A DNA stretch of 64,000 nucleotides from Atrichornis clamosus (taxonomy: Eukaryota; Chordata; Aves; Passeriformes; Menuridae): NCBI GenBank assembly GCA_013400975.1, contig WBMZ01011742.1, positions 1 to 64,000 on the forward strand, written 5' to 3'. The translations under genes were made by a program, and so were the position numbers. This document shows, piece after piece, positions 1-9,224 of this stretch. The notes under the pieces were generated by a model. It saw nothing but the letters and a program-made list of their open reading frames with translations, made no database searches and was not told the origin of the DNA. The first letter of the stretch is position 1. The number at the start of each line of letters is the position of its first letter.

Positions 1-100
1 GAGCGGCAGCGGGAGCGGAGCGGCGGCGGCGGCACTGCGCAGGCTCCGGCCCGGCCCCGCCGGCCACTTCCGAAAGCGATTGCAGCCCTGGCACTTCCTT
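1..100. promoter_or_regulatory. Edge of a CpG-rich promoter-like segment
   Basis: The first 65 bases are almost pure G/C with many CpGs, including a GCGGCGGCGGCGG run. An ETS/GABP-type site (CACTTCCG, 65-72) and an NRF1 half-site-like CTGCGCAGG (35-43) lie close together, an arrangement common in housekeeping promoters. The island is cut by the window edge, so its size, direction and gene are unknown. No start codon, splice site or reading frame can be assigned. That it is a promoter is inference from composition and motifs. Confidence 0.5.
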
Positions 101-112
101 ACGGCACACAGG

Positions 113-158
113 CGCGCACACACACACAGAGACACACACACACCCCACCACCACCCGC
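113..158. repeat. CA-rich simple repeat
   Basis: An imperfect (CA)n tract interrupted by GA and ending in CCCCACCACCACCC. It joins the GC-rich island to the minisatellite region and is probably length-variable between individuals. Confidence 0.75.
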
Positions 159-159
159 A

Positions 160-326
160 GCCCCAGCCCCCCGCACCCAGCACCAGCATCAGGCACCCAC
201 CGCTGTGCCCCAGCACCGGCAGCACGTCACCGGTACTGGTACCCAGTAGCAGCACCGTGTACCCAGTACTCGCACCCGGTACCAGCACCCAGTGTCCAGT
301 ATCGCACACAGGACCAGCATCATGCA
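160..326. repeat. Degenerate left flank of the minisatellite
   Basis: The sequence repeats CACCCAGCACCAG-like and GGTACCAGCACC-like words without a fixed period. It shares the words CACCCAG, CCAGTA and CCAGCATCA with the regular 33-bp array that follows, so it is probably an older, diverged part of the same array. No coding sense is apparent. Confidence 0.55.
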
Positions 327-534
327 CCCAGCATTGACAACCAGTACCAGTACCACACACCCAGCATTGATAACCAGTACCAGTACCACGCACCCAGCAT
401 TGATAACCAGTACCAGTACCACGCACCCAGTATTGACAACCAGTACCAGTACCATGCACCCAGTATTGATAACCAGTACCAGTACCACGCACCCAGCATT
501 GATAACCAGTACCAGTACCACGCACCCAGTATTG
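327..534. repeat. 33-bp minisatellite, six full copies plus a partial
   Basis: Units begin with CCCA at 327, 360, 393, 426, 459, 492 and 525, an exact 33-bp period. Each unit carries GCATTGATAACC or GTATTGACAACC followed by AGTACCAGTACCA. Copies differ by only a few transitions (gcatt/gtatt, gataa/gacaa, cacg/caca/catg). Because 33 is divisible by three, frames stay open on both strands and give spurious 11-residue repeat proteins. The units abut with no spacers, so this is not a CRISPR array. Confidence 0.93.
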
Positions 535-740
535 GCACCCAGCACCAGCATCATACACCCCGTACTCACACCCTGCAGCAGCATCATGCACCCAAGTACG
601 GGCACCCTGCATCACCCCCCAGGACCGAACATTGGCACACAGGACCAGCACCATGCACCCAGTGCTGGTAACCAGTGCCAGTACCAGGCACCAGCATCGT
701 GCACCCAATACTGGCACCCTGCACCAGCACTGGGGTTCCC
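535..740. repeat. Degenerate right flank of the minisatellite
   Basis: Diverged words of the array (CACCCAG, CCAGCATCAT, CCAGTGCCAGTACCAG) recur with irregular spacing, notably at 652-720. It reads as a decayed extension of the 33-bp array. Past about 740 the repeat words disappear. Confidence 0.5.
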
Positions 741-1587
741 TCTGCCCTCGTGGGGTGTTTGCCCATCCCCAGGATGTGGGGAAGGGCTGCCTCCGGCACT
801 GCCCCCAGACTGTTTCCCACCTAAGGGTCCCTGCCCAAAAGTGTCTTTCCCTATATCAGTGGTTTCTCTGCTTTTTTTCTCAAAAGCGGGGATTATACAT
901 CACTAAAAATAAAGGGTGATAAAATTTTGGGAGAGAAAGGAGGCATAAAAATTTCATGATCTTGCCAGCCAGGGAAATTATCCCACTTTATTATTTAAAA
1001 CCTCATTAAAAACCATTTCCCTGGGAGAGACAATGATCAAACCACCATCTATTTCAATCCTCGAGACGTGCACCCTGCGAAGTGGGGGACGTGTTTAAAA
1101 TAGGCCCCAAATGTGACTCCTGCAGTGAAAACATCACCCCGACCCCCACCCACGCAGGCGGCGTCTCCAAGCTGAGTCCCTCTGCCTCTGCACAGGGGGA
1201 TCAGACAGACATGATGTGCTTCTCACATTTTCAAGTTGCCCTGTCCAATACTTTGGATTTTCCTCTTTTCACCCAGCCAGCTCACTACAGTGGGATTGAC
1301 ACAGCTTTCACCCAGAGAGGACCTGCCCAAGGACCTCTGTGGACAAAGCAGGGTCCTTCCTCTGATTGCAACTTTCCCAAATCTTCGGAGCAGCTCCAGT
1401 GTGGAGTTGTGACTGGCAGTCTGCTCCCTCCTGCTGTGTGACCGGGCCACCAGCCCTCACGATTTTCTTTAGCAATTCATTTAACTGGAAGTTCACAAAT
1501 GCCCGTAAAGGCTCCCACGTATTCAGAAACTGCTTTGTAGTGTGTGTTTGGGATTTTTAGAAATCTCCACAAACATTTGCCCCATAT
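741..1587. other. Single-copy non-coding stretch
   Basis: A C/T-rich section gives way near 890 to an AT-rich one and then to mixed sequence. An open frame at 1082-1441 (+) shows no recognisable domain and overlaps open frames on the other strand, so it is not called a gene. No RNA gene or repeat was recognised. Confidence 0.5.
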
Positions 1588-1745
1588 CTGGACCTCTCCA
1601 AGACCAGGTTGAACAGGTCTTGGAGCAGCCTGGTCCAGTGAAATTCCCCTGTGGCAGGGGGAATTTGAATGAGATGAGCTTTAAGGTCCCTTCCAACCCA
1701 AGCCATTCTAGGGTTCCAGGATTCTATGATTTGGGCTTTTGATTT
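1588..1745 (+). mobile_element. CR1 LINE, 3' end fragment
   Basis: The sequence follows the CR1 3' UTR order: a 'caaga/gccaggttg' block, 'ttggagcagcctggtccagtg', a 'ggcaggggg' block, 'gctttaaggtcccttccaac' and an 'attctatgatt' end. The copy is 5'-truncated, as is usual for CR1 in birds. Its last part is repeated directly downstream, after a single N. Confidence 0.9.
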
Positions 1746-1746
1746 N
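1746..1746. other. Single ambiguous base (N)
   Basis: This is the only N noticed in the window. It sits exactly between two near-identical copies of about 86 bp, which suggests a gap-closing or contig-joining scar rather than a plain uncertain call. Confidence 0.95.
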
Positions 1747-1831
1747 AGGGGGAATTGAGATGAGCTTTAAGGTCCCTTCCAACCCAAGCCATTCTAGGGT
1801 TCCAGGATTCTATGATTTGGGCTTTTGATTT
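1747..1831 (+). repeat. Second copy of the CR1 3' end (tandem duplicate across the N)
   Basis: This repeats about 1656-1745 at an offset of 86 bp: the same 'gagatgagctttaaggtccc' (1757 on), the same atypical 'attctagggttccagg', and the same non-CR1 downstream word TTTGGGCTTTTGATTT. The only difference seen is a 5-bp shortening near its start (aatttgaatgaga against aattgaga). Because unique flank is copied along with the CR1 tail, this is a local duplication or assembly artefact and not a second insertion. Confidence 0.9.
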
Positions 1832-2059
1832 CTTGTGATTCTCCATCCATTCTGTCCCTTCATATGATACAGAGAAATCACCTTTTTAAAGAAAAACGTC
1901 TGGATTGGGAGAAAATGCTTGGAGCTTCCAAACGCACTGCACAATGGGTCTGTCAGGGAGCAGCCAAACTCGCAGCACTGAGTGCTCAGGGTGCCGCTGC
2001 TCGGTCTCGCATCTTTCCTAGAAATTGGAAGTGCTCCGATCAATAGCCAGGAACACTGC
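1832..2059. other. Single-copy sequence leading into the CpG island
   Basis: An AT-rich to mixed transition with no repeat recognised. CpG density starts to rise near 1970. No gene is supported. Confidence 0.45.
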
Positions 2060-2755
2060 TCCGGGGCTGGAAAGCCGCTTTCCTCCCGTGCCCGCCTGGA
2101 GAGCTCCCGGGGAAGGACGGGCAGCACCCTGCCGCGTCCGGAGGCACCGGCGGAGAGAGCGGCAGCCTCAGCCGAGCCGTGTCTGTGCTGAACGGTGACA
2201 GTCGGGGGCGGAGGCGCTGCCCGGAGCCCCCCGTGCCGGTCCCCCCTCGCTGTCACCGCAGCCGCTCCCCACCGGACCCGTCCCGCCGGTCCCAGCCCCG
2301 CGCCCGCCGCTGCAGTAGCGGGACCTGCCCGCAGGTGCCGCCCGACTCCGCCGGGAGCGCTGCTGGCGGCGGCTCGGGGGTCCCGGGAGCTCCGGGGGGG
2401 ACCCGGCGGCTCGGGGATCCCTGGCGGCTCGAGGGGTCTGCACGGCTTGCGGACACGCCGGCGGTGCGGAGGTCCCGGGCGGGTTGGCGGGGCTCCGGCG
2501 GCTCCCGGCTCCCGTTGGTCCCGAGGAGAAGGAGCTTGTGCGGAGCGGGGAGCGGGGAGCGGGGAGCGGGGAGCGGGGAGCGGGGAGCGGGGAGCGGGGA
2601 GCGGGGAGCGGACCCACTGCAGTGCGGAGCAGCTCCGGCCCAGGAGCGCGGGGCAGCCGCGCACCATCCCGGGAGCTGCTGCCGCGTTCCTCGGGTACCC
2701 GACGGACACATCCGAAGGGAGTCCTGACAGCAGGAGCTGGGCTCTCCATTGGCGT
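2060..2755. promoter_or_regulatory. CpG island, probable promoter
   Basis: About 700 bp of very GC-rich sequence with CpG in nearly every ten bases, unlike the CpG-poor surroundings. It holds many GC-box-like words and an inverted CCAAT box (CCATTGGCG, 2746-2754) at its right edge. Long overlapping open frames on both strands (for example 1810-2709 minus and 2195-2764 plus) reflect few stop codons in GC-rich DNA. They are Pro/Arg/Ser/Gly-rich, low-complexity and without a domain. Known biology: most bird CpG islands mark promoters. Which gene and which direction cannot be told here. Confidence 0.75.
2547..2609 (+). repeat. Nine perfect GGGGAGC repeats with G-quadruplex potential
   Basis: Exactly 63 bases are nine uninterrupted copies of GGGGAGC, flanked by partial units. 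Four or more G4 runs separated by three bases satisfy the classic G-quadruplex pattern on the plus strand. The array lies inside the CpG island. It translates as short Gly/Ser/Ala/Arg repeats, which explains repeat-like peptides in spurious open frames here. Confidence 0.95.
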
Positions 2756-2796
2756 TTTCCCTAATTTTCTGCTGGTGTTGCTGGGTGGCTCAGACC

Positions 2797-3157
2797 TGGC
2801 CAGCAGGACCAGGACAGTGACTGCCCACCTGTGCTGGGCACTGCTGAGGTCACACCTCAAATCCAGTGCTCAGGTTTGGGCTCCTGATGACAAGAATGAC
2901 ATGGAGGTGCTGGAGTGTGTCCAGAGAAGGGCAACAGAACTGGGGAAGGGGCTGGAGCACAAGTCTGATGAGGAGCAGCTGAAGGAGCTGGGGGCCTCAG
3001 CCTGAAGAAAAGGAGGCTCAGGGGAGACCTTCTCACTCTCCACATCTACCTGAAAGTAGATTGTAGCCACATGGGGGTGGACTTCTTCTCCCAGGTGACA
3101 AGAGACAGGACAAGAGGAAATAGCCAGTTGTGCCATGGAGGTTTCGATTGGATATAA
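2797..3157 (+). pseudogene. CR1 ORF2 C-terminal remnant, frameshifted
   Basis: One frame reads through words typical of the tail after the CR1 reverse transcriptase ([42 protein letters not shown]) and hits a TGA at 3003-3005. A one-base loss just before that stop moves the continuation ([20 protein letters not shown]) into the next frame, which runs to a TAA at 3155-3157. The piece is therefore dead and non-autonomous. Recognition is from general knowledge of CR1, not from a search. Confidence 0.85.
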
Positions 3158-3385
3158 GGGAAAATTTCTTCACAGAAAGGGTTGTCCCTGTCCCCAGCAC
3201 TGGAACAGGCTGCTCAGGACAGTGGTGGCGTTACCATCCCTGGAGGGATTTAAAAGACATGTGGGTGTGGTACTCGGGGTCATGGTTAGTGGTGGGCTTG
3301 GCTGTCCTGGGGTAATAGTTGGACTTGGTGATCTTAGAGGGCTTTTCCAACCCAAGCAATTCTGTTTCATTCTGATTCTGTGACT
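2797..3385 (+). mobile_element. CR1 LINE, longest copy in the window (ORF2 tail plus 3' UTR)
   Basis: Typical CR1 3' landmarks occur in order: 'aggtcacacctcaaatcc', 'gtgtccagagaagggcaac', 'ctgatgaggagcagctgaag', 'aaggaggctcaggggagacc', 'gaaaatttcttcacagaaag', 'cactggaacaggctgctcag', 'ccctggagggatttaaaag', and an end resembling 'cttttccaacccaagcaatt' followed by 'cattctgattctg'. The 5' part (ORF1, endonuclease and most of the reverse transcriptase) is missing, as expected from 5' truncation. It begins within 50 bp of the CpG island edge. Confidence 0.93.
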
Positions 3386-6073
3386 CCAAGAAGGTGCTGG
3401 GTGAGCAGAGGTGAACTCTGCCATGGGCAGAAGGGAGCTGTGAGTACAGCACAACACAGGCACCTGCAGAGCTTGTTGTCCTCTTCAAGGAGAAGAACTT
3501 CAATAACTCCAGGCAGGATGCTCAGAAGTCTCTTTTGATGAATATCTGAGAAGAGTGGGCCTATGTCAGGGCTGAGATACAGCAAGGTTCCCAATGGCTC
3601 TGCAAAGCACAATTTGATGGAGAGATCCTGTCAAAAATTGCTCAGTCCCATCTCCAAAGTGCTCTGCAGTATCAGTCTGGCTGTAACAGCAGAACGGGCT
3701 GATCCCTCCCAGGGTGTTTTCAGCTTGTGTGCTCCTTGAGAGGCCAGCAGGTGATGAAACCAGATGGATGAAGGCTGCAGAGATGCTTGGCTGTAGGAAA
3801 GCCTCTTTCTCCCACCAGCTACCTGGGCTTTTAAAAACTTTCTGAGCAGCAGAGAGTATTTGAGCTGGAGTGACCAAAAGAGATGCTCCTGGGACTGGGA
3901 TCTGAGGAAGCAACAGTCCTTGAGCTACTACAGCCTAAGTGGAAGGCAGAGGAGAAGCAACTCTGTGGAGGAAGTGCTTGTCAGAGCTGAGATTGTAAAG
4001 GTCATGTTCATCCTGTCCCTGAATATGCAGTTCCTGTCTGCCGAGGGCAGCTGAGGACACGTCGAGGTGATGCTCTTGTGTGTGCACAGAGCTGGCACGT
4101 GTGGGTGCAGGAAGCAGAGCTGCTCTGGAGACCAGCCCTGCAGCAGGGCGTAAATCCACCCGGTGTACCTCAGTCGTGGAGCTGTCTTTGCAGAATACCT
4201 GGTCTGAGCTGTGCAGTCTCATCACAACTAATTTATTCCCTTTTGAGAATTACCTGTGCACCCTTTATAACCTTTTTACTTTTTTAAGGCCTCGAAGCTT
4301 CCTGGGGAATGTCAGAACCACATTTCCAGTCCCAATCTCTACCTTAGCTATCAGGTGTGTTACAAACCCGCATATCTCTGTGGCTCCCCTTGGCTGCTCA
4401 CAGGCTGACTTAAGAGTCATTCTGGTTGGGGTCATGTTTTAGTCACAAGGGCCTGAAGTGCAAAGATTGTCTCTCCTGTACTCAAGCTTGAACGTAAAAC
4501 AACAACTTGACATTCTGGAGTGTGTCTGGAGGTCGTAGAGCAGAGTTTAAAAGGGGATTTTGCACTATCAGGAGCAGCACGGCTTTAAATTCTATCACAT
4601 TTAGAGGGAAAAGGGTCAATTATTTTGATTTCCTAAGGTAACAGAGCTTATGCAATCACTTTGTATATCAGCCCACTCATGTTCTTCCAAATTAATCTCT
4701 TCAAAAACTTTTTAACCCTTTGGCCAGTTCTATCAAAAACTGAGGGTGGTTAGAGGTCAGTTCCTGCCACTACAAACAGCTGGGCAAAGAATGACCCTGC
4801 CAGGGCTGCAACTGTGAGAAAACCCAACACATGCTGTCAGACCTTATTAGACACTAGAGAATCCACACAGAGCTGACATTTGATCCATGCCCAAACCGTG
4901 GGAAAGCCTCAGTCAGAGCTGGTGCCCTCTCAGGCACCCAGGTCGGTCCCCCAAGAGAGGCCAGCCTGCTGAAAGCCAGGCTCTGCAGATTCTGCAGCTC
5001 CCAGAGCTGTTTGTTTGCTTTCCGGTGCCAAGCGGGGAGGGGGTGGGCAGGGAGAAGGAGCTGAGCAGAAGTCTGGGCCAAAAGGGTCAGTGCTGGTGTT
5101 CAGGATGGGGCTAAAGGCTCCCAAGCCTGCCTGTGGTGGTGTAGAGATGCTGTCCTTGAGGGAGCCACTGCAAATGATCAGCTCTGCTGCTGGGTGGCAC
5201 AAGCTGATAGTGCCTTGGAGGGCACTAAAATCCACATTAGCCCTGTGGTTCTCACCTGAGCCTCTCAGTGGCCTACAGGCTTCCTCTCAAACTCTCATCA
5301 GTGTTTGAGAGGTGGCTGAACACTCTTTATGAGCTACGTCAGAGAGAACTTGGAAGACATGACAGTAAGGACAAAACTGAGGTGGCTGGACTCCTCTGAT
5401 TACTTTTGGCTGAAATCAAGTCAGGCAGAGGAGATCTGGGCAGCTGTGCCCTTTCCTTGACTACAAAATGGACAGTGGAAAAAGCTGGACCAAATCCAGT
5501 CAGTTCCAATCTGCTGTCACAGTTCAAAAACATCTCTGACTTTTTTAAATGTAGAAGGAGTTGAGAGACACTTTGGTCCACCTATAAAAATGAGCACACT
5601 TTGGTCTGGTCCCTGTACGGAAGTTCCCAGGCAAGTGGAACAGCTCCTGCAGATGTGTGGAGAGCTCGTGGAAAGTCTCCATTCTTTGGCTGCAGGGAAA
5701 AGGTGATGCTGATGCTTGGAGATGGGAAGAGCATGTTTGAGAGGAAGGGTTGAGAAGTCAAGTGTCTATCATGAAAAGAAAATACTTTGCCCCTGAGGGG
5801 AAGATAACGATACTCTCAGCTATATAATTTACTCTGAGAACAACATTCTCCCTTTTATATTCTATTTGCATGAAGAGCATCTCTCCATTGCTTCCTCCTC
5901 TCTAAATCATTTGGTACACACAGTTCATTAGAAATCTGCTCTGTTGAGCAATGTAATGAATCTTGGTGCTTTCCATTTCCCCTGTCTGAACTGGAAAGTG
6001 TTTTTCTCACAGAATCTCATTCTTGAGCAGTAATAACAAAACCTCAACTTCTGATGCAGTTCTTTGTTTGCAG
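3386..6073. other. Single-copy non-coding stretch
   Basis: Mixed-composition DNA with no recognised repeat, gene or RNA. All open frames are under about 120 codons and have no familiar motif. Near 5780-6000 the sequence becomes AT-rich. Confidence 0.45.
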
Positions 6074-6155
6074 GTGGATTCTTCCGTGGACACATCTAAA
6101 CACAAGGATACGTGACTGGCTGGCTACAAGACAGCAGACAAAGAAAACGATGGTT
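6074..6155 (+). other. Possible exon (weak candidate)
   Basis: A pyrimidine-rich acceptor (ttctttgtttgcag, ending 6073) is followed by 82 bases and a good donor, GTGAGT (6156-6161). One frame is open throughout and contains LNTRIRDWLATRQQTKK. No family is recognised and phase cannot be tested, because no partner exon was found. It may be a non-coding-RNA exon or a chance pairing of splice-like words. Confidence 0.15.
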
Positions 6156-9100
6156 GTGAGTGTGTGAACAAATATCATCCTGATATTTCCATTTTAACGC
6201 AGCAAGGTCCAGGAATCACTGTCAGGAAAAGCTGCTCATGACTTTGAGGTTTCTCACTTATATGCTAAGCTGAGAACAACTTTGACACGCAGAACAATGA
6301 TGTTTGTATGTGGGTTTTGGTTTAACACCATACAATCCCTATTTCTCATTGATTGGGTGACACTGAGATGGGTAAAGCTTTGATTACAGCCTGATTTACA
6401 TGTGTGCAATTCCAGAGCAAACACAAGCGAGTGGCAGGATTTATATTTGCATCCTACATCACTAAGACCCTGTGAGATGATGGAGTAAAGGAGAGCAGGG
6501 TGCTGTGCCCTGAGGAATTGTTGGCTCAGATGTGAGTTTCCAAGTTATGATATTAAACTTGCCTCAATCCAAGGGTATAAAGACAATAAGAATACAGATA
6601 TTTTCTCACTTTCCCCTCTTATTTCTGTAAGGGATGTAGGGCACAGGCAGGGTTTTATTTGACATCTCTGCACTCTTAAGATGTTTTCATTGCAGAATTA
6701 AAAGTGTCAAAAGTAAGAGCCTTCCCCCTGTTCACAATGGCTGGCTCAGTGTGGGAAGCACCATTTCTGAAGGGAAAGGGTTTATTTTTGCTCAGTCTTG
6801 AATCAATCTCAGCTTTTCCTGCTGTGAGAGCTGAGGAGGAGGGGAGGGCTGGCTTGTGTGTGAGGATTCATTTCCTCCAGGTCACTTACAACCATCAGAT
6901 AAGGTGGCACTGGGGTTCAGCTGCAGTGAGCCCAAATTGAACTTGAACCAGAGGGCCCACATGAAATGCCCAGAGTGTTTTGGGGAGGCATCCCCACTCT
7001 GCTTCTCCTGCTGGAAATGGGTGCTAGGAGAGGTCTGAGCCTGTCTGGTCTGCGCCCTGTTAGAGCCCCGTTTTCTAAGGCCTGTCCTGGTGACAGACTT
7101 AAAAACATTCCTCGAACAAATTGTCTGATCCTTCCTCTTTCTGACACGCTCCGGGATGAGGTGAAGGGAGCTACTCGCTCCTTTCCCCTTTTCTCGGTGA
7201 GACAGATACAAGCCGTGCTGCTCTCCCTCTGCTTTGGTGAAGGGAGGGGCAGTTTCCTGTTTTTTCATAGAAATTAGACTGATCCAGGATGCCTTTGTGC
7301 GGCTGCCGGTCCTGATGCACACAGAGGGGCTGAGGGGGTACCTGGGCTCTCCAAGTCTTACTTCAGCTTTCCTGCTCGTGCCTCGCGGATAGAGCCTCAG
7401 GGCTGGGATGCACGGGGGGACATCCTTCCAACCGGCTGGTTTGGGAGGCTCCCAAGCACCACTGAAAAGCCTTTTCTGCAAAAACAGGGTCTGCTCTTGC
7501 AGTGGCCCATTCCAGGCTGTTTGCAGGTTCCCCACAGCAGCACAGCTCCATCCTGCTCCAGCCATGGCACTGCTCGTCCCCGGCCGGGGCTGTATCTGGC
7601 ATTAACATCCCAGGAATCTGCTCCAGGCGGGCAGGAACAAAGTGGAGAGACATGTTTACAACTGCTGGGGGGGAAGCACGGGCGGGGGAGCAGAAACAGC
7701 CCAGCGTAGCAGTCTCACTGTCCAGCTGTCAAGGAATTGGTCTTGCATAAGGAGAAATGGAGAGCAAGCAGCAAATTGGCTTTGCTGAGTGCTTTGGCCA
7801 CAGTTAATAAGGAGGGAACTGGGCAAAGGTACTGTGTAATTAAGTTGGCTGATAGCAGAGCTCTGTCCAGAGCAGGAATGTGTTGTATGCTGTCACGCTA
7901 TAATTAGCAACATTTTGTTGTAGTGCTTTTCCTTCACAAAACGCACTCGGTTGAAGTTGCCAGCTCCCCGCGGGGAGGGAGGCACCACGTCCCGATCCTG
8001 CGTGGTGGAAGGGTCTGGGGCTGGCAGGGGTAGTAGGATGAAGCTTTTCCTCCAAAAACACCCATCTGGAACACACAGGGTCCCCCCGCCTGGGCTGGCC
8101 TGTGAGATGGGTGATTTTGCCTGTGAGAAAGCTGGGGAATGGAGGGGTGAAGTGGCTCTCTAAGGTCACCAACTGAGTCATGGGTAAAGCCAGGAATAGA
8201 AGCCAGCAGTCAGGCTCCCAGCCGCTGTACCTATGGTTATTTCTGTTTATGCTCTTCACTTCTCTTGCCCATCGTTTACTGAGTGCATTCCAAGAGTTAC
8301 TTGCCTGCCAAACTTCCTCCCTTTAAAAACCAGAAATGGACAGATAAGATAGTAAAAGAAATAAGTTTAACTGCTGGTATGTGCACAAACATACCTGAAC
8401 CCTGTCCAAGTTATCAGCCAGTTTTTTTTAAATGCTCTTTTGGGGCAGGAGAAACTCCTCCAGTCTCAAAGTGCCTATGGCAGTTTGCTGGCACAATGTC
8501 AGATGATTTGTTTCCTTTGCCTGTGGTCAAAAGGAGAAAAAAATTAAAAAGGAAAAAATAAAGAAACATGTTAGACATAGCAAAACCCGGTCAAGTGACT
8601 CCACTATAAATCCCGTGAAGGCAATGGGAGAACTGTGGCTCTGGGAATTGGAAGTTAAGACTGCAACCAAAATAAAACTGAAACCCCAAATAAATGCTAC
8701 ATTCTCACCCAATAAATTTTTCCAGAATGCCTTATGTACTTCTCAGTGAAGGCCCTGAGACTTTCTTCCATCATCTTGTAAATCAGATTGGGCCCAAGGC
8801 CAGAGTATCTGGGAAGTCCTAAACCAGGGGTAACGATTTGGATCCTCGTTATTCTTGGCATAAGCAGAATTAGACTGCTCTGTTCAGAGAGAGCATAAAA
8901 AGGTTTATTCAGGTGGCAGAACTGACACGAAGTCAGACTATCACATCAAATGGAAGCATGGTAGTGGCACGAGTGTCCAGAAATGCTGTGCTGTGCCTGT
9001 GTCTCAGGCTGCTGTCCGAGAGCAGGCTCTGAGGAGGGACACTTGCCTGCATTGTGACCTGAGCTTAATTCACTCAAACTGCCTTTAGTTGTGGATCAGA

Positions 9101-9160
9101 TAATGGGCTTCCCTTGCATTCCAGAGCAGGATCCCAACACGCCTTCATACTTCCTGGCTC
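6156..9160. other. Single-copy non-coding stretch
   Basis: No repeat family or RNA gene is recognised. A 227-codon minus-strand frame (6882-7565) has no recognisable domain or compositional sign of coding. A perfect 14-bp palindrome, CTCCCCGCGGGGAG, lies at 7964-7977, and an A/G-rich segment at about 8527-8565. Confidence 0.45.
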
Positions 9161-9178
9161 TGTCTCTCCTCTCTCTGC

Positions 9179-9224
9179 TTTTTTTTTTTTCCTTTTTTTT
9201 TCTTTTTTTTTTTCTTTTTTTTTC
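9179..9224. repeat. T-rich homopolymer-like tract
   Basis: T runs of about 8-13 are broken only by single or double C, just downstream of a CT-rich segment (9160-9178). It codes for Phe/Leu/Ser runs in spurious frames. The length is likely to vary and to be error-prone in assembly. It could equally be a polyA tail on the minus strand, but no retro-element is visible beside it. Confidence 0.85.

Noticed and set aside
327..534. Regular direct repeats resembling a CRISPR array
   Set aside because: The units abut with no spacers, there are no cas genes, and the DNA is vertebrate.
292..906. 204-codon open frame with 11-residue repeats
   Set aside because: It is the 33-bp minisatellite read in frame; other frames and the opposite strand are equally open.
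1810..2709. 299-codon minus-strand frame and overlapping plus-strand frames
   Set aside because: They result from low stop-codon density in a CpG island and the 7-bp repeat; low-complexity Pro/Arg/Ser/Gly content and no domain.
6882..7565. 227-codon minus-strand frame
   Set aside because: No recognised domain, no visible exon structure, and another frame overlaps on the plus strand.
9179..9224. T-rich tract as the polyA tail of a minus-strand processed pseudogene
   Set aside because: No recognisable gene-derived sequence or target-site duplication was seen beside it.
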